DNA from: Umezawaea sp049997955
GTDB taxonomy: Bacteria > Actinomycetota > Actinomycetes > Mycobacteriales > Pseudonocardiaceae
Assembly: GCA_049997955.1 (NCBI GenBank)
Contig: JAEBDY010000005.1
Location: 372,001-436,000 of the forward strand
Direction of reading: 5' to 3'
DNA: 64,000 nt
Both the position numbers and the translations under genes were made by a program. Within the stretch, counting starts at the first letter, position 1; every line of letters begins with the position of its first letter. Positions 44,436 through 53,911 of this stretch are shown one piece after another. The notes beneath the pieces were generated by a model that was not told the DNA's origin, did no database searches, and was given only the letters and a program-made list of their open reading frames with translations.

Positions 44436-46058
44436 TCAGCGCTCGCCTCGCTGGCTGAGTGCGAGGCAGATTGACTGGGCAGCGCTCGAACCCTCACTGA
44501 ACGCTGAGGCCACGCTCTTCGTCGATGTCAGCCGCACGTCACCCGCAGCGAACATGCCGGGCACGCTGGTTTCGAAGGGGAGCGGGCCGTCTGGCAGGTT
44601 TCGCCAAGTCCGACCGAGGTGTTCGGCTGTGAGGCGTACATCGGTCAAGATGAAGCCGTTCGGATCAACCGCGGGTCCCTTGAGCCACGAGGTCATGGCT
44701 GCGGCGCCGATGAAACAGAACAGCCCGCGACAAGCGATGTCGACGGTCTCAGCCGAAACCGTCGAGTACACCGAAATGCCGTCCAGCTGGTCCGTGCCGT
44801 GCAATGCCGTCAACTCGGTATGGTTGCGCACCACGATCCGTTGTTCGGACGAGATCCGTTCGATCAGATGGGCAGACATGCGCGCACTGAGGTCAGCGCC
44901 GCGCACAAGCAGTGTTACCTCGCTCGCGTACCGCGCGAGATGAAGTGCCGCTCGCGCTGCGGAGTCGGTGCCACCGAGAACCACGACCGGTTCGCCAGTG
45001 ACGGCTCGCGCTCCCGAAGTGCTCACCGCGTGGTGAATCCCTGCGTCGACGAAGTGGTCCCACCGCGCGATCGGAAGTGAGCGATAGCTTGCGCCGGTGG
45101 CGACCAGCACTGTTCTCGCGCGTACCTCTTCATTGCCGAGTGCGAGCACGAAGTCACCTTCCGCGCGTATCTCCGTGACTGCTTGCGGGCTGACCAGCTC
45201 GGCGCCAAGAGTAAGCGCTTGCGCCGTCGCCCGTGTCGTCAGGCCGACGCTACTCACACCGAGTGGGAAACCCGGATAGTTCTCGATGTTGGCAGTCCTC
45301 GTGGCTTGACCGCCTGCCGCCACATCGTCGAAAAGCACGGTGCTCAGACCCTGGGCTGAGGCGTGGGCGGCTGCGGCGAGACCCGCCGGCCCGCCGCCGA
45401 TGATCGCGAGGTCCGCTGTCACGTTCCCTCGATAGGACAGCCTCAATCGTTCAGCGAACTCGTCGGGTGCGACCTCAACCAACGTCTCTCCGGAGACGAG
45501 GGCGACAGGCAGCTGGTAGTGGCGTAGGCCGATCTCTCGCAGCACAGTTTCCCCGGTTTCGGAGGTGCTGTCCAGCCATCGGTAAGGCACGTCCATTCGT
45601 GGCAGCAGTACCCGCAATGCCTTGCCCACGGTTGACTTCGGATCGCCGATGATCTGTGCGGACCGCTCACTGCCCCAGCGCAGTGCGTGTTGTTGGTTGA
45701 GTAGTGAGCGAAGAATGATGTCACCGATGTCGGGATGCTCCACCACAAGACGCAGGAACGACACCTGGTTGATCACATGTACGAGTCCACGTTTTACGAC
45801 TCTTGCCGAGTGGTTGCGAGGCCGACGAGTCAAGAGGTTCAGCTCACCTACGCATGCTCCTGGCCCAGCCGTCAGTGCCGGATTGCCGCTCGTCGCAGGA
45901 CTCGTGTGAATGCGGAATATTGCCAGAATCGCGGTCTCGCTTACGATGAGATCAGTATTCGCGCTACCAAGCTCATGGAGAAGCTCGTCGTTTCCCACCC
46001 TGCGTGGCGTCCCATACCCGACCACTCGAGACAGCTGTTCGGCGTCAAGTTTTTGCAT
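44436..46058 (-). CDS. Cyclic-nucleotide-binding domain fused to thioredoxin-reductase-like flavoprotein
   Basis: Protein of 540 aa in two parts. Residues 1-200 resemble a cNMP-binding domain (LTAGPGACVGELNLLTRRPR) but lack a clear phosphate-binding loop. Residues 210-540 are a thioredoxin-reductase-type flavoprotein with LAIIGGGPAGLAAAAHASAQ for FAD, VVVLGGTDSAARAALHLARY for NAD(P)H and GMFAAGDVRLTSTKSVASAF. The redox CxxC that should precede the second nucleotide fold is absent, so it cannot reduce thioredoxin in the normal way and may be an NAD(P)H oxidase or ferredoxin reductase. Similar cNMP-TrxB-like fusions are common in actinomycetes. It is intact although flanked by IS relics on both sides. 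Confidence 0.82.
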   Translation of the reverse strand: MQKLDAEQLSRVVGYGTPRRVGNDELLHELGSANTDLIVSETAILAIFRIHTSPATSGNPALTAGPGACVGELNLLTRRPRNHSARVVKRGLVHVINQVSFLRLVVEHPDIGDIILRSLLNQQHALRWGSERSAQIIGDPKSTVGKALRVLLPRMDVPYRWLDSTSETGETVLREIGLRHYQLPVALVSGETLVEVAPDEFAERLRLSYRGNVTADLAIIGGGPAGLAAAAHASAQGLSTVLFDDVAAGGQATRTANIENYPGFPLGVSSVGLTTRATAQALTLGAELVSPQAVTEIRAEGDFVLALGNEEVRARTVLVATGASYRSLPIARWDHFVDAGIHHAVSTSGARAVTGEPVVVLGGTDSAARAALHLARYASEVTLLVRGADLSARMSAHLIERISSEQRIVVRNHTELTALHGTDQLDGISVYSTVSAETVDIACRGLFCFIGAAAMTSWLKGPAVDPNGFILTDVRLTAEHLGRTWRNLPDGPLPFETSVPGMFAAGDVRLTSTKSVASAFSEGSSAAQSICLALSQRGER

Positions 46059-46169
46059 GGCGATTGTGCCTCTCGTCGATCCATACCGGCATCACCGTGA
46101 CATCGGGCCACCATCTCTCGTGCTCGCAGCTGGGCATCGCTGACAAAGGGGAAGATTTTCTTGCCCATT

Positions 46170-47300
46170 GAACCTTGCGGGTCCTCGGTCGTTTCGGCTC
46201 GGTCGCCGACAGTATTTCTTCGCCATGACGTTGTGCTTGGGTGATGGTCTTGGTGAGGGCGCCCGCCGTCGTGACCGCGCCGTAGCCGGCCGGCGCCGGA
46301 CCGTTCTTCGTGCGCGGGATGACACCCCAGCCCTCCTCACGAGGCAGGTGAATCAGCACCGTGAGCCGGGTCGTTCGCTCGACCGGAGTTCCGATCGCGG
46401 AGCGCTGGAGTCCGATGACCAGGTCGCCTTGCCAATGCCCAGGTACGGCGCGGTCGTCGGCTTCGGTCGGGCGCTGGCTGATCAGGACCTCCGGGTGACG
46501 TGTGCCCACGCCTTCTGCCTCGACCTGGCACGCGGGACCCGCAACGCCCGGCCGGTACGCAGACAGGCCACAAGTTCGCGTCTGAGGGCGCCACGGGCCT
46601 CGACGTAGAGGGCCTGGTAGATCGCCTCGTCGCTGATCCGCATGGACTCATCATCCGGGAAGTCGACCGGAAGCCGGTTTGCGATCTGCTCCGGGCTCCA
46701 TGCTGTCATCCAGGCCCGATCACCGCGATGCGGCTTGTTCCGCCCCTTCCACGCCGGGCCGTCGGGACCGATCGCGGCGCCGTCGGGGTTCACGGACCTC
46801 ACCGGACAAGCGCTGCCGGACGTAGTCGCGCAGCCGTTCGTTCACGACGAGCTTGGCGACCTTGGGACGCCTCGCGCGCCGTTCGGCATGCCATTGCGCG
46901 GTCGAGGCTTTGTAGTCAACGCCGTAGGTCCGGGTCGAAGCGTTCCGGCGCAGTTCCCGGAACATCGTCGAGGCATCCCGGCCAAGCTGCCTGCCGATCG
47001 CGCGCACCCCGAGGCCTGAGCGCGCAGCAGCGCGATGTCCTCTCGCTCGACGAACGACAGGTATCGGCCGGAGACCGTTGTGGACAGTTGCGGGTTCACT
47101 CCACCATCGTGACGGAACCACCGGTAGCGCACCGGTGCCGACACCCCGGCCGCCTCCGATGCCTCGTCGGTCAGGACACCGGTGGCGATCGAGGTCCAGA
47201 ACCCGACGAGGTCCTCGCGCCAGGCGACCGTCGGCCGACCCGGTGACGGGATCTGCCCCCGGTACTCACGAACCTGCTTCTGTCTTGGCGCGTATGCCAT
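46170..47300 (-). pseudogene. IS30-family transposase, broken by frameshifts
   Basis: Read leftward from 47300, the parts of an IS30-type transposase appear in order but in different frames: N-terminal domain (PTVAWREDLVGFWTSIATGV, YLSFVEREDIALLRAQ), helix-turn-helix (VRAIGRQLGRDASTMFRELR), linker (WSPEQIANRLPVDFPDDESM, ISDEAIYQALYVEARGALRR) and the start of the DDE catalytic core (DDRAVPGHWQGDLVIG, GWGVIPRTKNGPAPAGYGAV). At least two frameshifts are present. The last third with the second Asp and the Glu is missing after ALTKTI near 46250. Non-functional. Confidence 0.82.
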
Positions 47301-47349
47301 CGCTCCACCTCTCAGCCAGGGTGTTGCGACGACCAGTTGAATCCACCTA

Positions 47350-47388
47350 CTGACCTTTCGGAGGCAGACCCTGACTCCGAAAGGTCAG
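47350..47388. repeat. Inverted repeat at IS630 left flank
   Basis: CTGACCTTTCGGA (47350-47362) and TCCGAAAGGTCAG (47376-47388) form a perfect 13-bp stem with a 13-base loop. It lies between the IS30 relic and the IS630 gene and may be a terminator or part of an element end. Confidence 0.6.
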
Positions 47389-47457
47389 TGGTTCTGGCAC
47401 ATTCGGGTGGGAGAGTGGCATCTGGCAGGTCCGGGTATCTGCCAGGTGAGGATGGTT

Positions 47458-48600
47458 ATGGTGCCTTCGCAGAAGAAGCGTCCGGTCGTGCTGAGCGAGT
47501 CGGATCGTGCCGAATTGGTCCGGTTGACCAGGACGGGTGTGCACCCGGCTTCGATGATCATGCGTGCGCGGGTGTTGCTGGCGTTGGACACCTCGGCGGG
47601 CGAGGTTGACGCGAAGGACGTGATCGCATCCCGTCTGGAGGTCTCGGGCGAGACGCTGCGGCTGGTCGCCAAGCGGTTCGCCGACACCGGCGGCGATGTG
47701 CACGCCACGATCTCGCGCAAGCAGCGTGCACTGCCGCCGGTGGCCTCGACAGTGACTGGGGAGGTCGAGGGCCGGTTGATCGCGCTGGCCTGCTCGGCCC
47801 CTCCGCCGGGATACGGGCGGTGGTCGTTGCGGCTGTTGGACAAGCATGTCGCGCTCATCGAGGACATCCCGGATCTGGACCACTCCACCATCAGGCGGGT
47901 GTTAAAAAACGGAACTGCGTCCTCATCTGAGGAAATGCTGGTCCATCCCGCCCAACGGGAACGCGGCCTTCGCCGCGGCGATGGAGGACGTTCTCGCGGT
48001 CTATGCCCGCGGCTACGACTCGGTCAGACCGGTGGTGTGCATGGACGAAAAGCCCTACCAACTGCTGGCGCACGCCCGCGACCCGATCCCCGCCACACCG
48101 GGACGGGATCTCAAGCAGGACAGCGAGTACGTCCGCCACGGCACCTGTTCGATCTTCTGCTGGGTCGAGCCCCTGGGCGGATGGCGGCGGGTCGACGCAC
48201 AACCCCAGCGCACCAAGATCGACTGGGCCGGGCAGGTCGAACGACTCCTGACCGTCGACTACCTCGAGGCCGAGAAGGTCGTCCTGGTGTTGGACAACCT
48301 CAACACCCACAACGTCGCGTCCCTCCACGAGGCCTTCGACCCGGCCACCGCGTTCGCCCTGGCCCAGCGCCTGGAGATCCACCACACCCCAAACACGGAT
48401 CCTGGCTCAACATCGCCGAGATCGAACTGTCCACATTGGCCCGCCAATGCCGCGACCGCCGCATCGCCGACCTCGACACACTCAACATCGAATTCACCGC
48501 CTGGCAGCACGCCATCAACGCCGGCCAGCGTCAGGTCGACTGGCACTTCACCACCGACGACGCCCGCACCCGACTCCGCCACCCCTATCCCAAACGTTAG
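47458..48600 (+). pseudogene. IS630-family transposase, nearly complete but frameshifted
   Basis: All parts of an IS630-type transposase of about 380 aa are present: helix-turn-helix (VLSESDRAELVRLTRTG, then VIASRLEVSGETLRLVAKRF), and a DDE core with VVCMDEKPYQLLAHARD, VVLVLDNLNTHNVASLHEAF and SWLNIAEIELSTLARQC. The reading frame shifts twice: at the A6 run at 47904-47909 (VLK to KTELRPHL) and near 48390 (HTP to KHGSWL, apparently one C lost). The second shift restores the original frame. The catalytic triad is intact in the pieces. Two shifts make it a decaying copy, though the A6 run alone could be a slippage site. Confidence 0.8.
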
Positions 48601-48627
48601 AGGCGACGGTCTACTAGGTCAAGACGA

Positions 48628-50424
48628 TCAGTTGTGTTGCGCGTAGCAAGCCTCTACCTCGTCGGCGAACTCTTCGACCACGACACCGCGCTTGATCTTC
48701 AGCGACGGCGTCAGATAACCGTTCTCCGGGGTGAACTCCGCCGACAGGACGCGGAACCTGCGGATCGACTCCGCTTGTGACACTGCGGCGTTCCCGAGGT
48801 CGACGGCCTCCTGGAGGTCGGCCAGTAGATCGGGGTCGTCGAGCAGGTCGGCCACGGTGGCCAGGGCGGGTTTGCCCCGGTTCTCCTTCCACATCGGGAA
48901 GTGCTGGTGGTCGACGGTGAGCAGCGCGGCCACGTAGCGGCGACCGTCGCCCACCACCACGGCGTTGCCGACCAGCGGGTGGCTGTTGATGCGGTCCTCC
49001 ATGACACCGGGGGAGACGTTCTTCCCGCCGCTGGTCACCAGGATGTCCTTGCTGCGCCCGGTGATGACGAGGAAACCGGCTTCGTCGACCCGTCCGAGGT
49101 CTCCGGTGGCGAACCATCCGTCCTCAAAGGACTCCGCGGTCGCCTGCTCGTCGTGCCAGTAACCCTGGAACACCGTGGGCCCTTTGATCAGGACTTCGCC
49201 GCTGTTGGAGATCCTGATCGACATGCCGGGCAGCGGCCGTCCCGCCGTGCCCGCCCGGAACGCGTCGGGGGTGTTGATCGTGGCGGTCGACGTCGTCTCG
49301 GTGAGCCCGTAACCCTCCAGTACGGTGATCCCGGCGGAGCGGAAGAAGTGGACGAGCCCCGGCGCGAGCGCGGCGCCGCCCGACAGCACATACCGGCAGC
49401 GTCCGCCGAGGACTTCGCGCAGCCTGCGGTAGACCAGCCGGTCGAAGACCGCGTGCCGGGCGTGCAGCAGCGGGCCGGGGGAGTCGGTGGACGAGTGCGC
49501 GACGGCCGTGTCGACCGCGGCGTCGAAGAGCTTACCCTTTCCGCTGCCGTGGGCCTTCTGCCAGGCGCCGTGATAGATCTTCTCCAGCACGTAGGGCACG
49601 GCGAGGACGAACGTGGGGCGGAACGTGGCCAGGTCGCCCAGCGCGTCACGGACGTTGGCGGTGTGGCCGAGGGTGACCCCGGCCCATACCGCGCCGATCT
49701 GGACCATCCGACCGACGACGTGCGCCAGCGGCAGGAACAGCAGCGTGGACGCGCCCGCCGCGCCGCCCTCCCCGAACAGCGGGTGCAGCACCTCCACGGC
49801 GTTCCGCGCCTCGGCGAGGAAGTTCGCGTGCGTCAGTACGCACCCCTTGGGGCGACCGGTGGTCCCCGAGGTGTAGATGATGGTGGCGGCCGCGGAGTTC
49901 TTGGTCGCCACCCGGTTGCCCAGGACCTCGGACTCGGGGACGGCCGAGCCCGCCTTCGTCAACTTCTCGACCGCGTCGTCGACCCGCCACACGGGAGCGT
50001 CGCGGCCCGCCTTCGCGAACGCGGCCCGCGTCAGGCGCTCGTGCTGCTCGGTCTCCACGATCGCCGCGCTCGCGCCGGAATCGGCGACGATCCAGTCCAC
50101 CTGCTCCTCGGAGGACGTGACGTAGATCGGCACGGAGACCGCGCGGGCGGCCCAGACGGCGAAGTCGAACAGCGTCCACTCGTAGCGGGTCGACGACAGG
50201 ACCACCACCCGGTCACCGGGACGCACCCCGGACGCGACAAGTCCCCGCGCCACCTCCACGACCTCGTCCCGGAACTCCCGCGCCGTCACCGGAGCCCATC
50301 CTGACGGCGTCTTCCGGCGGAACGCGGTGGAGTCGGGGATCCGCTCGGCGTTGGTGTGCACGAGTTCGGCCAAGCCGCCGATGACCGGCACGGTGGGCAA
50401 TGGCGCGGTGGCGACCTCGCGCAT
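48628..50424 (-). CDS. AMP-forming acyl-CoA ligase (FadD15-like)
   Basis: Activates a fatty acid as acyl-AMP, then acyl-CoA; 598 aa, cytosolic. ATP-binding motif IIYTSGTTGRPKGCVLTHAN, then LEGYGLTETTSTATINT, WFATGDLGRVDEAG and GRSKDILVTSGGKNVSPGVM with the C-terminal catalytic region KIKRG. Start ATG 50424 has CAGGAG 5 bases upstream; a longer in-frame extension to 50568 is His-rich and unlikely to be coding. It is divergent from the cluster starting at 51117, and could supply the acyl-CoA for the aldehyde dehydrogenase and aminotransferase there. A housekeeping role is the alternative. Confidence 0.87.
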   Translation of the reverse strand: MREVATAPLPTVPVIGGLAELVHTNAERIPDSTAFRRKTPSGWAPVTAREFRDEVVEVARGLVASGVRPGDRVVVLSSTRYEWTLFDFAVWAARAVSVPIYVTSSEEQVDWIVADSGASAAIVETEQHERLTRAAFAKAGRDAPVWRVDDAVEKLTKAGSAVPESEVLGNRVATKNSAAATIIYTSGTTGRPKGCVLTHANFLAEARNAVEVLHPLFGEGGAAGASTLLFLPLAHVVGRMVQIGAVWAGVTLGHTANVRDALGDLATFRPTFVLAVPYVLEKIYHGAWQKAHGSGKGKLFDAAVDTAVAHSSTDSPGPLLHARHAVFDRLVYRRLREVLGGRCRYVLSGGAALAPGLVHFFRSAGITVLEGYGLTETTSTATINTPDAFRAGTAGRPLPGMSIRISNSGEVLIKGPTVFQGYWHDEQATAESFEDGWFATGDLGRVDEAGFLVITGRSKDILVTSGGKNVSPGVMEDRINSHPLVGNAVVVGDGRRYVAALLTVDHQHFPMWKENRGKPALATVADLLDDPDLLADLQEAVDLGNAAVSQAESIRRFRVLSAEFTPENGYLTPSLKIKRGVVVEEFADEVEACYAQHN

Positions 50425-51116
50425 AAGAACTCCTGGTGTGAGAGGTGGCGCTCGAATATTCGGGTTTGTCGCAGAAGGCGATATGCGTGCGGAAGCACTG
50501 TGCGGATGTCCACGGTGGATATGCGATTTCGAATGATGGTGATGGCACCGTGAATGAGGCGGGAACATAGCAGCGCGTGATCACTGAGTAAAGTGGGCGG
50601 GATCACTCTGGAAGGGTGGCGAATAAATGCCAGCCAGCGGTGGAAATGTTGCGAACTGGCCTTTTGCCTGGTCGCTGGCGTTGCGTACGGTGCAAAGAGC
50701 CTGGTGGGCGTGGTGCAACCGTGCTGGTGCTGCTGCTCAGGTCTCCGCTTTGCTCGGCCTGGAGGACGGATTTTTCGGGGTCTTCGGGCAAGGTTGAGTG
50801 TCCGTCGGTGTGAATGAGTTGCGTCGATCTTGACAGTAGGGTGCCCTTTCCTGCGAATTAGAGATGGCCGCATGGTCGGGTTTCGGACTTTCGTTGGATA
50901 GAGTGGAGAAGCATCCCGCGTTTGTGAGTCGCAGTGGATTCCGAGCAGGTTGGCGACTTCGACGTGACTCGCGGAGCGCTGGATTCCGGATTTATTTGTG
51001 AAACGTCTTAACAATTGTGTTCCCGAGCTGTCGTGTTCCAGACCCGTGTGGAGGCGTGTCGTGACCCACCTGTCCTGCGGTAATCCCGTTGCCCCGCCTC
51101 TGCCGGGACGCTCGCG
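50425..51116. other. Divergent promoter region of the biosynthetic cluster
   Basis: This 692-base stretch is less GC-rich than the genes around it and holds no supported gene. Leftward frames across it are His/Arg-rich noise. CGCAGTGGATTCCG and CGCTGGATTCCGG (50930-50990) form an imperfect direct repeat that could be a regulator site. No cluster-specific regulator gene is adjacent. Confidence 0.4.
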
Positions 51117-52022
51117 ATGACCGGCCGCGCGATGACGGGCGACGTCGAGGCGCGCCTGCTGGTGCTCCCGGTCGGCCGCCGGGACCAGCTGTGCCTGCGG
51201 GTGTTCGCCGGGTCGGCCGAGGACGACCGATCACCGGTCGTCCTCGTCGTACCCGCGATGGGGATCGTCGCCACCTACTACGACCCGCTGGCGCACGGGT
51301 TGTCCCGCGTCGGTTTCCCGGTCGTGGTCTGCGACCTGCGCGGGCACGGCGGCAGCACGCCCGCCGTCTCCCGTGCGTCCCGGTTCGGGCAGCAGGAGAT
51401 GGTGGCGGTCGACCTGCCGGCGGCCGTCGCGGCCGCGCGGGGGGAGTTCCCCGGTCGGCCGGTCGTCCTGCTCGGTCACAGCATCGGCGGCCAACTCGGC
51501 GTCGCCTACCTCGGCAGGCCTGAAGCGGATGTCGACGGGCTCGCGCTGATCGCCTCCGGCACTCCCCACCACCGCGTCTACCCCCGGCTGCGGGGCTTGC
51601 GCGTACTGCTGGGTACGCAGGCCGCGGCACTGCTGGGCAAGGCGTGGGGGTACTTCCCCGGCGACCGGGTGGGTTTCGGGGGCCGGGAGTCGTCGGGTGT
51701 CATCGTCGACTGGGCGAGGTTCGCGCGCACCGGCCGCTTCCGGCCCGACGGCGCCGACCTCGACTACGAGCGAGCCATGTCCACCGTGGACCTGCCGGTG
51801 CTGGTCGTGTCCGTCGAGGGCGACCTCATGCACACGCCCACCGCGATGGCGGAGCTCACGGCGAAGCTCGCGAGCACGCGGGTCACGCGGCTCCGGTACA
51901 CCGCGGCGGACGCCGGGCAGGAGTTGGACCGCTACCGGTGGGTCCGCGTCCCCGGCCCGCTGCCCACGTGGCTGAAGGACTGGTGGCGCGACGCCACGAG
52001 TCCCGAGGGGAGCCCGACGTGA
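51117..52022 (+). CDS. Alpha/beta-hydrolase
   Basis: Hydrolase-fold protein of 301 aa. VVLVVPAMGIVATYYDPLAH and VVVCDLRGHGGST come before the nucleophile elbow VVLLGHSIGGQLGVAY, with Ser near residue 123. A later acid (VVSVEGDLMHTP) is visible, but the usual catalytic His near the C-terminus is not obvious. It is the first rightward gene of the cluster. It could be a thioesterase or hydrolase that frees an acyl chain, or act on a seryl-ester intermediate; substrate is unknown. ATG 51117 has no strong ribosome binding site; ATG 51132 is an alternative. Confidence 0.78.
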   Translation: MTGRAMTGDVEARLLVLPVGRRDQLCLRVFAGSAEDDRSPVVLVVPAMGIVATYYDPLAHGLSRVGFPVVVCDLRGHGGSTPAVSRASRFGQQEMVAVDLPAAVAAARGEFPGRPVVLLGHSIGGQLGVAYLGRPEADVDGLALIASGTPHHRVYPRLRGLRVLLGTQAAALLGKAWGYFPGDRVGFGGRESSGVIVDWARFARTGRFRPDGADLDYERAMSTVDLPVLVVSVEGDLMHTPTAMAELTAKLASTRVTRLRYTAADAGQELDRYRWVRVPGPLPTWLKDWWRDATSPEGSPT

Positions 52023-52406
52023 CCGCGTCGACCTTCGACGCCGTCGCGGTCACCACGTGGACCTCTCGGCCACGTCACGTCGAGGGGCGGCTGGGGAGCG
52101 TTCCCCGGCCACGAGGCGCACGACGCGGGCAGGGGCGTCGGCCGCACCCACGACGCGCTGCTCGTCGACCACGTCAAGCGCACGATCCCCTCCCGCCCGG
52201 CGCCCCGGTCGCCGCTGCCCGGCGAGGCGGCGCTCACGCCGTCGTTCCCCGATAGGCGGACCGGACAGCGCACGGCCCGCCTGCCCACCCGGTTCGCCGC
52301 CGATCCGGGACCGTCGCGGCTCGCAGCCGCAGCCACGCCCTGACCGCGACCGAACCACCTCGCCGCCGACTCGTCTCCTAGGGGCGGCCCCCCGGAAAGG
52401 AACCCC
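52023..52406. other. Ambiguous stretch within the cluster, possible degenerate gene
   Basis: GTG 52019 overlaps the hydrolase stop and opens a 78-codon frame (TASTFDAVAVTTWTSRP at the start) that turns Arg/Pro-rich and ends at 52255. In another frame, 52090-52343 reads WGAFPGHEAHDAGRGVGRTH and DALLVDHVKRTIPSRPAP before a stop, which looks more protein-like. A frameshifted small gene is possible. No family is recognised. Confidence 0.3.
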
Positions 52407-52904
52407 GTGGACCACGTCAACCACTTCGACACCAAGGCGACGTACTGGATCATGCGCGCCGAGTACCTGGTCGGCTTCATCGCGTGCGTCGTGCTCATGC
52501 TCGTGCACTTCGGTGACATCCGGTGGTGGGCCGCCATCGCGCTGTTCTTTTCCATCGACGTCATCGGGTACTACCCCGGCGCGCTCGCGTTCCGGCGGGC
52601 CCGCGGCGGGCCGATCCACAGGGCCTACTACGTCATCTACAACACGATGCACAACTGGTTCGCCGCCGCGGCCATCTGCGGACTGTGGGTGCTCTTCGCC
52701 GGCCCCGAGTGGGCGCTGCTGGCCATCCCGCTGCACCTGTGCGCCGACCGCGGCCTGCTCGGCAACACACTCAAGCCGTTCAGCATCGCCTTCGAGCCGG
52801 AGCCGCTGCCCGCGTTCCAGGCGTTCACGGCCCAGCTGACCGGGCAGCAGCCGCAGCGCCGGGTGCGGGTCGAGCGGACCGAGTCGACGGTCGGGGCACC
52901 GTGA
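52407..52904 (+). CDS. Small integral membrane protein, DUF4260-like
   Basis: Protein of 165 aa with four likely membrane helices (YLVGFIACVVLMLVHFGDI; WWAAIALFFSIDVIGYYPGA; NWFAAAAICGLWVLFA; WALLAIPLHLCADRGLLGN). The Asp in SIDVIGYYPG, the NTMHN segment and LHLCADRGLLGNTLKP resemble DUF4260 membrane proteins, which keep an Asp-Arg near the last helix. It is coupled by a GTGA overlap to the VlmA-like transferase. In valanimycin biosynthesis a membrane protein (VlmO) is required late in the pathway; whether this is its counterpart is my inference. AAAGGA precedes GTG 52407. Confidence 0.6.
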   Translation: MDHVNHFDTKATYWIMRAEYLVGFIACVVLMLVHFGDIRWWAAIALFFSIDVIGYYPGALAFRRARGGPIHRAYYVIYNTMHNWFAAAAICGLWVLFAGPEWALLAIPLHLCADRGLLGNTLKPFSIAFEPEPLPAFQAFTAQLTGQQPQRRVRVERTESTVGAP

Positions 52905-53884
52905 TCACCCTGGAGGACGAGAAGATCCTGGCGTCGCTGAGGCAGCACGGCGACCACCCGAGCGGGTTCCTGAGCTACAACCAGGCCACGCGGCACTTCC
53001 GCAGCGACCGCGTCCCCGGCACCGTCGCGTACCGGGTGAGCCGTCGACACGTCGTGCAGCTGTGCGGTCCGCTGACCCGGCAGGAGCACCGCGCCGACCT
53101 GCTCGCCCACTTCCGCGCGTGGGCCGGCCGCGAGCGGCTGCGGATCTGCGCCGTGCAGCTGTCCAGACAGGACGCCGAGCTGTACGCGGCCGAGGGGTTC
53201 GTGGTGAACCAGCTTGGCCGCACCTACAGCGTCGACCTGGAGCGGTTCACGATGCGCGGCGGCCCGCTGGCCAAGGTGCGGCAGAACATCGCCCGCGCCA
53301 AGCGGGACGGCGTCACCGTCGAGGAGAACACCGAGCGGGAGGACCTGCTCGCGACGATCGACGCTCGGTGGCTGCGCGCCAAGGGCCGTCACGTCAAGGA
53401 ACTGGACTTCATGATCGGCGAGCGGGGCGGCCGGGGCGCCGAGCACCGCCGGATCTTCGTGGCGGCCGTCGCCGGTAACCCGGTGGCCTACATCTCCTAC
53501 TCCCCGGCGTTCGGCAGCAGGCCGGGATGGCTCTACGACCTGACCCGCCGCGACCCCGACGCCCCCGTCGGGACGATCGAACTGATCAACGTCACCGCGC
53601 TCCAGCGTTTCCAGGATGAGCGCGCGGGCTGGCTGCACCTCGGGCACACCCCGTTCGCCGGCCTCGCGGCCGAGAACGAAGTGCCGGGCGCGGCCAGCCG
53701 GGTCGTCACCCGCGTCACCGGCCTGATCGCCCAGCACGGCAAGGCCATCTACCCCTCGCGCACCCAGGAAGCGTTCAAGCGCAAGTGGGCGCCCCACGTC
53801 GTAGAACCGGAGTACGTCGCCTTCGAGGGCGGCGTCTCGCTCCCCGCCCTGTGGAACCTGCTCCGGCTCACCAGAGCCGTCTGA
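52901..53884 (+). CDS. DUF2156 aminoacyl-tRNA-dependent transferase (VlmA-like)
   Basis: Protein of 327 aa that matches the C-terminal catalytic domain of MprF-type lysylphosphatidylglycerol synthases (tandem GNAT folds): SLRQHGDHPSGFLSYNQATR, AVQLSRQDAELYAAEGFVV, GGPLAKVRQNIARAKRDGV, and late GLAAENEVPGAA. It has no membrane flippase part, so it is a soluble stand-alone enzyme. VlmA of the valanimycin pathway is such a protein and moves a seryl group from seryl-tRNA to an alkylhydroxylamine. Position next to a ferritin-like diiron gene supports that role here. GTG 52901 overlaps the upstream stop codon. Confidence 0.75.
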   Translation: MITLEDEKILASLRQHGDHPSGFLSYNQATRHFRSDRVPGTVAYRVSRRHVVQLCGPLTRQEHRADLLAHFRAWAGRERLRICAVQLSRQDAELYAAEGFVVNQLGRTYSVDLERFTMRGGPLAKVRQNIARAKRDGVTVEENTEREDLLATIDARWLRAKGRHVKELDFMIGERGGRGAEHRRIFVAAVAGNPVAYISYSPAFGSRPGWLYDLTRRDPDAPVGTIELINVTALQRFQDERAGWLHLGHTPFAGLAAENEVPGAASRVVTRVTGLIAQHGKAIYPSRTQEAFKRKWAPHVVEPEYVAFEGGVSLPALWNLLRLTRAV

Positions 53885-53911
53885 CCGCCCCATCCCGAAG
53901 AAGGAACCTCC

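Noticed and set aside
47350..47388. Possible attachment site or IS terminal repeat
   Set aside because: The 13-bp inverted repeat is local; no matching copy was seen at the right end of the IS630 gene near 48600, so it is listed only as an inverted repeat.
50286..51014. A 242-codon minus-strand frame in the divergent promoter region
   Set aside because: It overlaps the acyl-CoA ligase start in another frame, has a non-coding-like composition and no family resemblance.
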